Program-made: the position numbers and the translations under genes
DNA from: JAFAGX01 sp035624215
Lineage (GTDB): Bacteria > Acidobacteriota > Terriglobia > Terriglobales > Acidobacteriaceae
Assembly (NCBI GenBank): GCA_035624215.1
Contig: DASPRY010000136.1
Coordinates: 5,067 to 69,066 of the forward strand
Length of the DNA: 64,000 nucleotides
Direction of reading: 5' to 3'
The notes under the pieces: generated by a model
Told to the model about the DNA's origin: nothing
Seen by the model: only the letters and a program-made list of their open reading frames with translations
The model's database searches: none
Shown: positions 1 through 9,000 of the stretch, one piece after another
Layout of the letters: every line of letters begins with the position of its first letter
How positions within the stretch are numbered: position 1 is the stretch's first letter

Positions 1-56
1 TCGGCTTTGACCCACTCATGCGACTTGGTGTATTTCAGATCGGTCGGATATGGCAT
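1..56 (-). CDS. gcvH: Glycine cleavage system H protein, N-terminal fragment (cut by window edge)
   Basis: The first 18 codons of an H protein are visible, reading MPYPTDLKYTKSHEWVKA. The lysine-containing KSHEW motif opens practically every GcvH. The ATG is at 56-54 and an AGGAG ribosome site lies nine bases upstream (70-66). GcvH carries the lipoyl group that shuttles the aminomethyl intermediate from the P protein to GcvT. It starts 26 bases after the gcvT stop on the same strand, so the two are almost certainly one operon. The rest of the gene lies outside the window. Confidence 0.9.
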   Translation of the reverse strand, partial: MPYPTDLKYTKSHEWVKA

Positions 57-70
57 CGTCTTTCGCTCCT

Positions 71-91
71 GGCTACTAGCTTCTAGTTGCC
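71..91. repeat. Degenerate period-7 repeat between gcvT and gcvH
   Basis: Units such as TACTAGC and TTCTAGT follow each other with a 7-base period and run across the gcvT stop codon. The same style of degenerate heptamer occurs at 3416-3443, 50448-50532 and inside mnmE at 52222-52256. No function can be read from it. Confidence 0.45.
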
Positions 92-1246
92 TCTTTTCGG
101 GCGCTTATAAAAAGGAGTTGGTACCACTTGTGCCTTGACTCCCTGTCCCCGAATTTCGACTTTCAAAGTCGCACCCAAAGCAGTGAACCGCGGCGGCACG
201 TAGGCCAGCGCGATGTTCTTCTTCAAAAATGGAGCATAAGAGCCGCTGGTCACGTAGCCGATCTCCTGTTCATTTTCGTCGAGAACTTTGTAGCCGTCGC
301 GGGCGATACCACGCTCGACCATCTCCAACCCTACCAGAGTTTTCTTAAGACCTACGCTTCTTGCCTGTTCCAGGGCGAGGCGGCCAATGAACGCCGGCTT
401 TTCCATTTTGCAGAAGCGATCGAGGCCCGCCTCCCAAACATTAATCGTATCTGAAATCTCATGCCCGTAAAGCGGTAGCTTGCCTTCCAGGCGCAAAGTA
501 TTGCGTGCGCCGAGGCCGCAGGGCAGAACTCCGAACTCCTTGCCCGCGTCTAAAAGCTGATTCCACACCCGCGCGCTGGTGGGTTCATCAGCAGGGATAT
601 AGATTTCAAAGCCGTCTTCGGCGGTGTAACCGGTGCGAGCGATCAGGATGTTCTTCAACCCGCACACCGTGCCACGTGTGACCCAGTAGAACTTCACGGC
701 TGACAGATTCGCATCTGTAAGTTTCTGGAGCAGGTCAACGGCCTTCGGACCCTGGATGGCGATCTGGGTGAAGTCGTCGGAAAGATTCGCCACCTTGCAA
801 TTGAACTGGCGCGTGTTGTTGCGTACCCAATTGAAGTCTTTTTCGCGGGTGCCGGCATTGATCACCAGGAGGTAGTCATCTTCGGCCAAACGGTGGACGA
901 TCACATCATCGACAAACGTGCCTTGGGGATAGAGCAGAGCGGAATACTGAGCTTGGCCGATGGCCAGTTGCGAGGCATCGTTCATGGAGATGTGCTGGAC
1001 GGCAGCGAGGGCCTGCGGACCCTGTAGACGAATGTCGCCCATGTGGGAGACGTCGAAGATGCCGACGCCTGTGCGCACCTCGTTGTGCTCGGCGATAATT
1101 CCGCCGGCGGAAGGATATTCAACGGGCATGTCCCAGCCGTTAAAATCCACCATCTTCGCGCCCATCTGGCGATGGACGGCATTGAGAGCAGTCTTGCGGA
1201 TGACCTGCGTAGTAGGTTCTACGACGGACAATTTCTCCTCAAGCAC
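83..1246 (-). CDS. gcvT: Aminomethyltransferase (glycine cleavage system T protein)
   Basis: This cytosolic enzyme transfers the aminomethyl carbon from lipoylated H protein to tetrahydrofolate, releasing ammonia. The 387-residue product matches the family length. It shows the GIFDVSHMG motif near residue 62, TGYTAEDGFEIY in the folate-binding core, and GARNTLRLEGKLPLYGHEI. The C-terminal GcvT barrel ends normally. gcvH follows 26 bases downstream. The start is uncertain: the frame opens with GTG at 1246, but a TTG at 1231 is directly preceded by GAGGAG. No ATG occurs before the conserved region. I looked for a glycine riboswitch upstream (1247-1430) and saw none. Confidence 0.95.
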   Translation of the reverse strand: MLEEKLSVVEPTTQVIRKTALNAVHRQMGAKMVDFNGWDMPVEYPSAGGIIAEHNEVRTGVGIFDVSHMGDIRLQGPQALAAVQHISMNDASQLAIGQAQYSALLYPQGTFVDDVIVHRLAEDDYLLVINAGTREKDFNWVRNNTRQFNCKVANLSDDFTQIAIQGPKAVDLLQKLTDANLSAVKFYWVTRGTVCGLKNILIARTGYTAEDGFEIYIPADEPTSARVWNQLLDAGKEFGVLPCGLGARNTLRLEGKLPLYGHEISDTINVWEAGLDRFCKMEKPAFIGRLALEQARSVGLKKTLVGLEMVERGIARDGYKVLDENEQEIGYVTSGSYAPFLKKNIALAYVPPRFTALGATLKVEIRGQGVKAQVVPTPFYKRPKRGN

Positions 1247-1430
1247 AGTGGGGTTGGCTGCCGATGGCTGGACTTATTACCGTAACACGGCGAGAACAGA
1301 GGCAGCAACCGGAAGCGGCAGTTGCGAATTCCGGGTGTCGCGCCACGCGACCGTCAACCCGCAAAGCTCAAAATTGCGCGATTACTATCGGCACTTTCAC
1401 CCATTGCTGCCCACACGCTACAGTGACCTC

Positions 1431-1604
1431 ATGACAACCAAGACAAGAACTCACTGCGCGCTATGCGAGCAGGTGGAAGACCGCTGCGATTGTGAAAAGT
1501 ACTGCGTTCTATGCCAATCGCAACTGGACGTGCGCCTTTGCAAAGACGGCTTATATTACTGCGAGCCCTGCCGCGAAGCCTGCGAGTATAAAGTCTCCGA
1601 CTAG
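1431..1604 (+). CDS. Small cysteine-rich protein (57 aa), probable zinc ribbon
   Basis: A 57-residue protein with ten cysteines, mostly as CxxC or CxC pairs: C9/C12, C19/C21, C25/C28 and C44/C47, plus C37 and C51. This spacing suggests two small zinc knuckles in a cytosolic protein, since there is no signal peptide. The ATG at 1431 opens the cysteine-rich part. The same frame extends upstream only as the antisense shadow of gcvT, so it is not part of the gene. I do not recognise a named family. It sits between divergent gcvT and convergent DUF92 and has no obvious operon partner. A role as a nucleic-acid or protein adaptor is a guess. Confidence 0.6.
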   Translation: MTTKTRTHCALCEQVEDRCDCEKYCVLCQSQLDVRLCKDGLYYCEPCREACEYKVSD

Positions 1605-1653
1605 ATCCTCATCAAGAAGCGGCATTCCCGGGTAGCCTGTGGGCATGGTTGTT

Positions 1654-2370
1654 CTAGCGAATGGCGAGCAGAAGGGCAATGGCAGCAGCAGCCAGCGTGC
1701 TGAGAAAATTCACGCCGTTGTTATTGAGCAGCTTTCTGCGTTCGAGTGAGGCACCCAAATAGCTATCCAGCATCATCCCGGCGACGCCGGCGATCAGTGA
1801 AAACACAGCCCACTTTAATGAAACTAAACGTGACAGCGAGCAAACGCCGCATACGATGATGGCGGCGGCAATGCCGGCGGCGGTTCCCGTCGCGCTGATT
1901 CCACCATCAGTCCCCGCCGGCACGATCTCCCAGGTAGTGACGAGATGAACTTCCTGATTGTTGATCTGGCCGAGTTCGCTGGAGACGGTGTCGGCGGCGG
2001 CTTCAGAAAAGGCTGCGGCTGTCGCGACAAGAAAAATTGTTCTCCCTGTCAAGGCAGAAACCGCGGCGAACAGCGCCGCAGTCAAAAGATTGGCCAGCAC
2101 CTGCGAAGCGGTGCGGCCTTCGCGATTCTCCGCGGTTCCCAGCGCGCGCTTGCGCGAATAACCGTAGCGGGTAGCGATCCAGGTAAGGATAAAGACCGTG
2201 ATGAGCGCTGCCAGAGCGGGCGGACCGGCTGACGCGTACAAGACGAAGCAGACGAACGCTCCGGCAACGGCGCCGGAAATGTTGACTCCCCGGACGCAGC
2301 GTGCCAACAGGGCGAAAACTAAAGTGACAACGACGGAAGCCCAGAGGGGTTGCGGGAAAGCGAACGCCAT
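1654..2370 (-). CDS. DUF92 family integral membrane protein
   Basis: A 238-residue polytopic membrane protein (about six hydrophobic segments) of the DUF92/TIGR00297 family. The family signature is visible as EAAADTVSSELGQIN near residue 130, corresponding to the conserved aDT-x-SE-x-G block. I start it at ATG 2370. A TTG three codons upstream is possible but less likely. Biochemical function is not established, although plant relatives (VTE6) act as phytyl-phosphate kinases, so a prenyl-phosphate kinase role is conceivable. It is a single gene, divergent from ku. Confidence 0.85.
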   Translation of the reverse strand: MAFAFPQPLWASVVVTLVFALLARCVRGVNISGAVAGAFVCFVLYASAGPPALAALITVFILTWIATRYGYSRKRALGTAENREGRTASQVLANLLTAALFAAVSALTGRTIFLVATAAAFSEAAADTVSSELGQINNQEVHLVTTWEIVPAGTDGGISATGTAAGIAAAIIVCGVCSLSRLVSLKWAVFSLIAGVAGMMLDSYLGASLERRKLLNNNGVNFLSTLAAAAIALLLAIR

Positions 2371-2577
2371 CGTCAGCAATCCTGGGGCTCTCTACTGTGA
2401 GATTGGGAGTACCATTTCATGCAATACCGCTATATGTAGCGTAGACTGCACGGGCGCTACAGCGCGTAGTAATTCCCTTTTCGGTTACCGCCGAAACCTT
2501 TGCGCGGCAAACGTTTGTTTGTAGTTTAAACTCACGGTCGCGACGCGGCTCTGGCGTCGGTCAAGGACGGGTGAACT

Positions 2578-3411
2578 ATGGCGGCCTCGGTCTGGTCTGG
2601 TTATCTAACCTTCGGTCTGATCTCTATGCCGGTACGCCTTTTTTCTGGCGCACGCAGTTCCGGTATCTCCTTCAACATGCTACATCGCACCGACAACTCC
2701 CGATTGAAACAGCAATACGTTTGCCTGGCGGAGAACGTGGTGGTGGAGCGCAACGATATCGTGAAGGGCTATGAATATCGCAAGGGCGAATATGTCGTCA
2801 TCGAGCCGGAAGAGATCAAGAAGATCGAGCCCAAAACTGCCAAGACTATGGAGATCCTGGAGTTTGTCAAGGCAGGCGAGGTGGATCCGGTGTACTTCGA
2901 ATCCTCCTACTACATGCTGCCGGAAGAAGCCGGCCGCCGGCCTTATGCGCTGCTCACCAAAGCGCTGGAAGAAAGCGAGTACTACGCGATCGCCAAACTT
3001 ACCATGCACAATCGGGAATATACGGTCATCGTGCGTCCGCGCGACGGCGGAATGATGCTGCACACCATGTACTATGCGGAGGAAGTGCGCGAGGTAGAGG
3101 GTTTTGGGGCGCCCGACGTTGAACTGAAGGATGCCGAGGTCAAAGTGGCTCACCAGTTGATTGAGGCGCTGGCGGCGGAGTGGGATCCGAAAAAGTTCCA
3201 TGACAGCTTTCAGGACAACCTGAAGAACCTGATCCAGACCAAGCTGGAGGGCGGAAAAATTGCAGAAGTGGAGAAACCGAAGAAGCTGGCCCCGGTGGTG
3301 GACCTCATGTCTGCGTTAAAGCAGAGCCTCGCCGAGATGGAAGGCAAGAAGAAACCTGTAGCCACGATCCAGGAAGCTGCATCCGGGAAGCGCTCGCGCG
3401 GGCGGGCGTAG
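2578..3411 (+). CDS. ku: Ku DNA end-binding protein (non-homologous end joining)
   Basis: The 277-residue product is a bacterial Ku homodimer subunit that threads onto broken DNA ends and recruits LigD. The N-terminus WSGYLTFGLISMPVRLF is the classic Ku opening. The beta-barrel core is complete, with HNREYTVIVRPRDGGMMLHTMYY near residue 142. A basic, Ala/Lys-rich C-terminal tail ends KRSRGRA. The ATG at 2578 has an AAGGA about ten bases upstream. No ligD is present in the window, whereas many genomes place the two genes together. The tail is followed within five bases by a period-7 repeat. Confidence 0.95.
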   Translation: MAASVWSGYLTFGLISMPVRLFSGARSSGISFNMLHRTDNSRLKQQYVCLAENVVVERNDIVKGYEYRKGEYVVIEPEEIKKIEPKTAKTMEILEFVKAGEVDPVYFESSYYMLPEEAGRRPYALLTKALEESEYYAIAKLTMHNREYTVIVRPRDGGMMLHTMYYAEEVREVEGFGAPDVELKDAEVKVAHQLIEALAAEWDPKKFHDSFQDNLKNLIQTKLEGGKIAEVEKPKKLAPVVDLMSALKQSLAEMEGKKKPVATIQEAASGKRSRGRA

Positions 3412-3415
3412 GAAT

Positions 3416-3443
3416 TCAGCGGTCAGCACTCAGCAGTCAGGAA
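3416..3443. repeat. Period-7 tandem repeat downstream of ku
   Basis: Four consecutive 7-base units share the TCAG core (TCAGCGG, TCAGCAC, then two more). They begin five bases after the ku stop. The region is too short and degenerate for a CRISPR array. Confidence 0.6.
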
Positions 3444-3481
3444 TTCGGGCTCTATGCCTCCCCGACAGCTGCGGTGTTCTT

Positions 3482-4708
3482 TCATGGTGCGTTGTCCTGA
3501 GGCTCGCGGGTGAGTTGAGGATCGGGCACGGGCTGGGCTTCGAGCTCCTGATGCCGCTTTTCACGAGCGGCATTTTCGTTTTGCGTGAACTTCTGCATTT
3601 CAGCTTTAGCTTCTTCCACACGGCCCAGGCGCTGCAGAATCTGGCCGCGGACGTAGTGGATGCTCGAGCTTTGCGGACTTAGGCGTCCAGCCGCATCGAT
3701 TTGAGTCAGCGCCGAACTCAACTTGCCTTCGCGTAGATAAACCCTAGCCAACTGGAAATGAGAACTGGCCAGTTGGGAATCACGCTGCAAGGCTTTGAGA
3801 AACATTTTTTCGGCTTCCTGATCCTGCTGTTGCAAAGAGGAAATTGAGCCGAGCTGATCGTAGTCGTAGGCGACATCCGGTTCGATAGCGATGTCTTTCA
3901 GGAACTCGTTCCTGGCCTGCTCGAAATCCTGCTTTTTGAGGTATGCCATTCCGAGATTGAAATGCAGGAAAGGAAGTTTGGGATCGGCTTTTTCGGCAAG
4001 GGTCAGTTCTGTGATGGCATCATCGTATTCCTGGCGATTCAAATGTGCCTTCCCCATAAGGAGATGAAACTCGGGAGAATCTCCGCCAATTTCCACCAAC
4101 CGCGTCAGGGCACGGTGTTCGAGGTCTTTGCGGCCGGCGTTCCCGGCTGCGACGCCCAAAACGTATAGATAGTTCAGCTGATCCAAAGCCCGAGGCCAGA
4201 GCGGCTCAAGGGCGCCGGTGGCTTCGGGATAGCGCGCATTGAAAAAGTAGCAGAGGCCAAGAAGATAGTGAGCTTGATAGGAGTCGGGGGCATCGCGGAC
4301 AACCGATTCAAAAGCTGGAATGGCGTTGCGAAAATCATTTTGGCGGTAGTAGACAAGCCCAACGTTCAGCCGAATGCCAGCCACGTGGGGCGCCAGGGTC
4401 TCCGCTTTCTGCAACATGGGGAGGGCGCGCTGCCACTGTTTGCGGCGCATGTAGACCACGCCAAGATTGGCGTAAGCGCCGGCAACTTTGGGATTCAGAG
4501 CGAGGACGGAGTGAAAGTCGCGCTCGGCGCCATCCAGGTCTCCACTTTTGAGCTCGGCCTGTGCGCGCTCGAACAATTGCTGCGGATCAGGAGCTTCGGG
4601 TAAGGTGGTTGCGGCTCGGACAGGCGTTTGGCCCCAAGCGTCGGCAACCTGCAGAAGTAGAAATAGACAAAGAGCAAGAACCAAGGCTCGAAGCACGCAA
4701 CTTGACAC
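3482..4708 (-). CDS. Secreted tetratricopeptide-repeat protein
   Basis: About 408 residues with an N-terminal signal peptide (hydrophobic LVLALCLFLLLQVADAW) followed by roughly nine to ten TPR helical hairpins. Examples are GAYANLGVVYMRRKQWQRAL and FLHFNLGMAYLKKQDFEQA. The C-terminal 30 residues are charged and Pro/Gln-rich. TPR arrays bind partner proteins, so this is probably a periplasmic scaffold. The partner is unknown. The open frame extends to a TTG at 4756. I prefer GTG 4708 because it gives a normal signal peptide and has GAGAG upstream. It is divergent from the LacI gene, with only about 70 bases between the two starts. Confidence 0.8.
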   Translation of the reverse strand: MSSCVLRALVLALCLFLLLQVADAWGQTPVRAATTLPEAPDPQQLFERAQAELKSGDLDGAERDFHSVLALNPKVAGAYANLGVVYMRRKQWQRALPMLQKAETLAPHVAGIRLNVGLVYYRQNDFRNAIPAFESVVRDAPDSYQAHYLLGLCYFFNARYPEATGALEPLWPRALDQLNYLYVLGVAAGNAGRKDLEHRALTRLVEIGGDSPEFHLLMGKAHLNRQEYDDAITELTLAEKADPKLPFLHFNLGMAYLKKQDFEQARNEFLKDIAIEPDVAYDYDQLGSISSLQQQDQEAEKMFLKALQRDSQLASSHFQLARVYLREGKLSSALTQIDAAGRLSPQSSSIHYVRGQILQRLGRVEEAKAEMQKFTQNENAAREKRHQELEAQPVPDPQLTREPQDNAP

Positions 4709-4776
4709 TGCTTTCGCTCTCTGCTGTAGTGTCCGCCAGCAGTAGCGCAATTTCAAGCCAGATGCGCAGGATAGAG

Positions 4777-5835
4777 ATGAAAGGCTCGATGGTGACGATT
4801 CGTGATGTGGCCAAGGAGAGCGGTTTTTCCTCGACCACGGTTTCCATCGTTCTCAATAACGCTCCGCTGGCGCGGTACATTCCGGGCAGCACAAAAAAAA
4901 GAATTGAACGGGCAGCCAAGAAGCTGGGGTACCGGCCGAACCTGTTTGCCCGTTCCCTACGCGGCAAGCGAAGCCACACGGTCGGGGTGATGGTGTTTGA
5001 CATGACCGATCCGTATTGCACGCTGGTGCTGCGGGGGATCGAAAACGCGCTTTACCAAGCGTCTTATCTGCCAATCCTCACGGATGTACACAACGATCGC
5101 AGCCGCTTCGAGCGTTATTTGGAAATGCTGCTCGACCGGCGAGTGGAAGGTTTGATTGTTTTGGCTAACTGGCTGTTCGTAAATATCGATGTGCTGGCCG
5201 ATCTGGAAAAGAGCAGTGTACCGACGGTGATGATTGGCCGCGAGTTGCAGAACCCCTCGGTGAGCTCGGTAATCGTCGACAATGAAGTGGGCGCCTATAC
5301 TGCGGTTGAGCATCTGTATTCGCTGGGGCATCGCAAAATTGCCTTCATTCGCGGGCCGAAGGCGCTGGCGGACAGTGCGCCGCGCTGGAAGGGTGTGCGC
5401 GCGTTCGCCAAGGCCAGCGGCCTCGAGTTGGACGCGCGCTTGTTCCTGGATCTTCCGGAGTCCAGCGAACCTATTTCCAGTTTCGAAGCGGGATATGAGC
5501 TGACCGAGGAACTGCTCAAACAGAAGCGTCCGTTCACTGCCCTCATGGCCTTTGACGACATGACGGCGTTTGGAGCAATCCGCGCGCTCGCCAAAGTGGG
5601 ACTGCACGTGCCGCAAGATTGTTCGGTGATCGGCTTCGACGACGTGGCAGTATCCACCCTCTATACACCATCTTTGACGACGGTCCGTCAGCCCATGGCG
5701 GCGATGGGCGCCATGGCCGTGAGCATGGCGCTAGAGGGCGTGAATGCTGTGCTGGAAAAGCGCGAGGTCGCGGCCGTCCACCGAAAAATGGCGCCGGAAC
5801 TGGTGGTGCGGGAGTCGACACGAAGCCTGGTGTAG
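4777..5835 (+). CDS. LacI-family transcriptional regulator
   Basis: A 352-residue repressor with the standard LacI plan. The N-terminal helix-turn-helix is VTIRDVAKESGFSSTTVSIV (residues 6-25). The hinge helix lies near NLFARSLRGKRSHTVGV, and a periplasmic-binding-like effector domain follows (FIRGPKALADSAPRWKGV, SVIGFDDVAVSTLYTPSLTTVRQP). I choose ATG 4777 because AGGA precedes it by five bases. ATG 4789 gives the more typical MVTIRDVA start. The effector is probably a sugar or oligosaccharide. A palindrome with a central CG at 5907-5922, just upstream of the TonB receptor, is its likely target, so the pair would form a local uptake regulon. Confidence 0.93.
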   Translation: MKGSMVTIRDVAKESGFSSTTVSIVLNNAPLARYIPGSTKKRIERAAKKLGYRPNLFARSLRGKRSHTVGVMVFDMTDPYCTLVLRGIENALYQASYLPILTDVHNDRSRFERYLEMLLDRRVEGLIVLANWLFVNIDVLADLEKSSVPTVMIGRELQNPSVSSVIVDNEVGAYTAVEHLYSLGHRKIAFIRGPKALADSAPRWKGVRAFAKASGLELDARLFLDLPESSEPISSFEAGYELTEELLKQKRPFTALMAFDDMTAFGAIRALAKVGLHVPQDCSVIGFDDVAVSTLYTPSLTTVRQPMAAMGAMAVSMALEGVNAVLEKREVAAVHRKMAPELVVRESTRSLV

Positions 5836-5906
5836 GTTAATTGGATCCCGGTCTTCCCCGGCTCAGGCATTTTTTCGCTTGACTACGATCGTCCATTTAC
5901 AGCACT

Positions 5907-5922
5907 ATTAACACGTTTTAAT
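5907..5922. promoter_or_regulatory. Candidate LacI-family operator
   Basis: ATTAACACGTTTTAAT is symmetric at 14 of 16 positions, and its axis falls exactly on a CG step. That is the hallmark of LacI-family operators. It lies between the LacI gene and the TonB receptor start (6015), and a TTGACT that could be a -35 box lies just upstream at 5879-5884. Confidence 0.6.
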
Positions 5923-6014
5923 AAGGCATTTTTGAGAGGCCGGGGTGGGGCTCAATTTACCGGCAAGTGTTGGACCTGGCTATTCCTGATTTCCTTTCGC
6001 AAACGGAGTTGACT

Positions 6015-9000
6015 ATGAGATCCCGTCTGGCGTGCTGGTGGATTGTTCTATTCGCTTGCAGTCTTCCGGTTGGTTTGTTGGCGCAAGACACAGCTTCGAT
6101 CACCGGCATGGTGACCGATCCCACGGGGGCTGCGATTGCCAAGGCTCAAGTGACGGTCAAGAATCCTGATCGCGGCATCAACCGAGTTACGTCGACTAAC
6201 GGCGATGGAAATTACCTGATCAGCGCCGTGCCGCCGGGAACATATACGCTGTCGATTGCCGCGCAAGGGTTCAAAAAATTCGACGCGCAGGGGATCATTC
6301 TGCGCGTGGCACAGAAAGCCCGTGTGGACGCAACCCTGGAGGTTGGCTCGCAAAACACCGAGATCACGGTGGAGGGCACAGCGGTCGCGCAGGTGGAGAC
6401 GCAATCGAACGAAGTTGCGGGAACGATCACCGGCAAAGAGATCAGCCAGCTGCAACTCAATGGCCGCGTGTTTACCCAACTGGTTACGTTAACACCTGGG
6501 ATTACGAATCAGACGGGCTCCTCCGAAGGCCAGTACGGCATCACCGCGAACGTGAACTACAGCGTGAACGGCGGCCGCCTGGAGTACAACAACTGGGAAC
6601 TCGATGGCGGCGACAACATGGACAACGGCAGCAATTCAACGCTGAACGTCACCCCGAGCATCGATGCCATCGGCGAGGTGCGAGTGCTTACCTCGAATTA
6701 CGGAGCACAGTACGGGCGCAATGCGTCTGGCACGATTGAAACCGAGACCAAGTCAGGAACCAACCACTTCCACGGCGACGCCTATGAGTTTGTGCGCAAC
6801 GACATGTTCAATGCCACGCCGGAGTTCCAGAGCGCTCCGCCTTCGTACAAGAAAAACGATTTCGGATATACCATTGGCGGGCCGATTTACATTCCAGGGC
6901 ACTACAACACGGACAAGAGCAAGACTTTCTTTTTCTGGTCGCAGGAATGGCGGCGGGACCGGGTTCCCGGGCAAAGCTTTAATGTGGTTGTTCCGTCGAC
7001 AGCCGAACGGTCGGGGAATTTCAGCGATCTTTGTCCGGCCGCAGGAACGCAATTCCAGCGCACGGATACGACGGGCGCGGCAGGGCCTTATTTCCCGGAT
7101 TGCCCGGCGTCCAGCCTCGGCCCGCTGATAGGGGCGAACCAGTTCTACAATACGTTTCCCAATAACCAGGTCTCAATTAGTCCCACCGCCGCACCGCTGC
7201 TGGGGCTGATCCCGGAACCTAATAGCGGATCGAACCTTTTTGTAGCTGCGCCTTCTCAGCCTACCAACTGGCGGGAAGAACTGGTGCGAGTGGACCACAA
7301 CTTCAGCGATCGCCTGCGGGCCATGTTCCGCTATGCCCACGATTCGTGGGCTACGGTAACAGCAACACCTCTGTGGAGCGACGGGACCAGCTTCCCCACC
7401 GTGGAAACCAATTTTGTCGGACCGGCGACAGCACTGGTTGCGCGCCTGACGGCTACGGCGTCGCCTACTTTGCTCAATGAGTTCGTGTTCAGCTACACCA
7501 CAGATCACATCATCCTTAACAACACCGGGACGCCAAACCCGAATGCGTGGAAACGTCCGGCGAATTACAGCATTGGAAGTCTGTTTCCGGCGGCAGGAAA
7601 CGGTGGAGCGCTACCCGGAATCAGCGTGGCCAGCGGCTTTGGTGGGGCGTACGGCAGTACCGGATTCTCGGAAGACCCCGGTTTCGTTCCCAATGGGCCT
7701 TACAACGCAAATCCAACCTACACCTACCGGGATAACGTGACTAAAATTGTCGGCGCACACAATCTGCAGTTTGGGGCGTATTTTGTTGCCGCACAGAAGA
7801 ACGAGCTCACAGGCACAGTCCCTTCCATTAACGGATTTCTTACGTTTGATCCCACTTCCCCGGTGTCCGTAGGAAACCCGTTTGCCGACCTGTTAATGGG
7901 CAACATTGCGAACTACGAACAAGCCAGCGACCGGGCCAAATACTACAACCGTTACAAGATACTAGAGCCATATTTCCAGGATGATTTTCACGCCACCAAA
8001 CGGCTGACATTAAATCTTGGGTTGAGAGTCAGTCTTTTTGGCACGTATCGCGAGAAGTACCTGCACGCCTACAACTTCGATCCCCAGACGTGGAATCCGG
8101 CAAAAGCCCCGCAGGTGGATGATGGTAACGGCGACATCACGGGACAGGCGGGTGCAATTGTGCCAGGCACAGGAGATCCCTTCAACGGCATCGTGCAATG
8201 CGGCACGAGTGGAGTCCCGATCGGGTGTATGAAAGGGCACCTGTTTAATCCGGCGCCTCGCCTCGGCTTCGCCTTCGATCCGAAAGGGGATGGGAAGTGG
8301 GCGATTCGCGGCGGCTACGGAATCTTCTATGAACACACGAATGGAAACGAATCCAACACCGAAGCTCTGGAGAGCGCACCACCTCTGATTCAGACACCCA
8401 CGCAGTTCAACATTGTGGGATACAACAACATTGGAGGCCAATCCGGCCTGCTATTCCCGCTAAATGTTGTCTCGATTCCCAATCAGGCTACGTGGCCTTA
8501 CGTGCAGCAATGGCACTTCGACATTCAACACGACGTTGCCCGGAACACAGTAGCGACACTTGCCTATGTGGGCAGCAAAGGCACGCACCTCGGACGCAAG
8601 TACGAGCTTAACCAATTGCAGGAGGTTCCGGCGTCGCAGAACCCGTATCTTGCGACGGGCACTCCGATTGGCGCCGCAGATTGCGGCAGCGTTGCTGAGA
8701 GCATAAACGGAGCAGGTCAGGTCGCGGTCGCGGCGACGGTGAACGGCGTTCCGTATACAGGAACGACCGGAGGGCAGGTAGCGACCAATCTTGCGGTGGC
8801 CTGCGCTTTCGATGCCAACCCGTTTCGTCCTTACCGCGGATTAGGTGACGTCACGCGTCTCGATAACGGGGCCTCCTCCGTCTATCATGCGCTGCAAGCT
8901 GAGCTACGGCGATCTGTGGGGAAACTACAGATGAATGTGTCCTATACCTTTAGCCACTCAATCGACGATGCTTCCGATGGCGGTTTGTTTGGCGATGGCG

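Noticed and set aside
960..1430. N-terminal extension of the Cys-rich protein
   Set aside because: This part is the antisense strand of gcvT and has none of the cysteine pattern; the ATG at 1431 is the natural start.
1247..1430. Possible glycine riboswitch upstream of gcvT
   Set aside because: I found no conserved glycine aptamer core on the minus strand.
3416..3443. CRISPR-like short repeats
   Set aside because: Units are 7 bases, degenerate, directly abutting, with no spacers and no cas genes.
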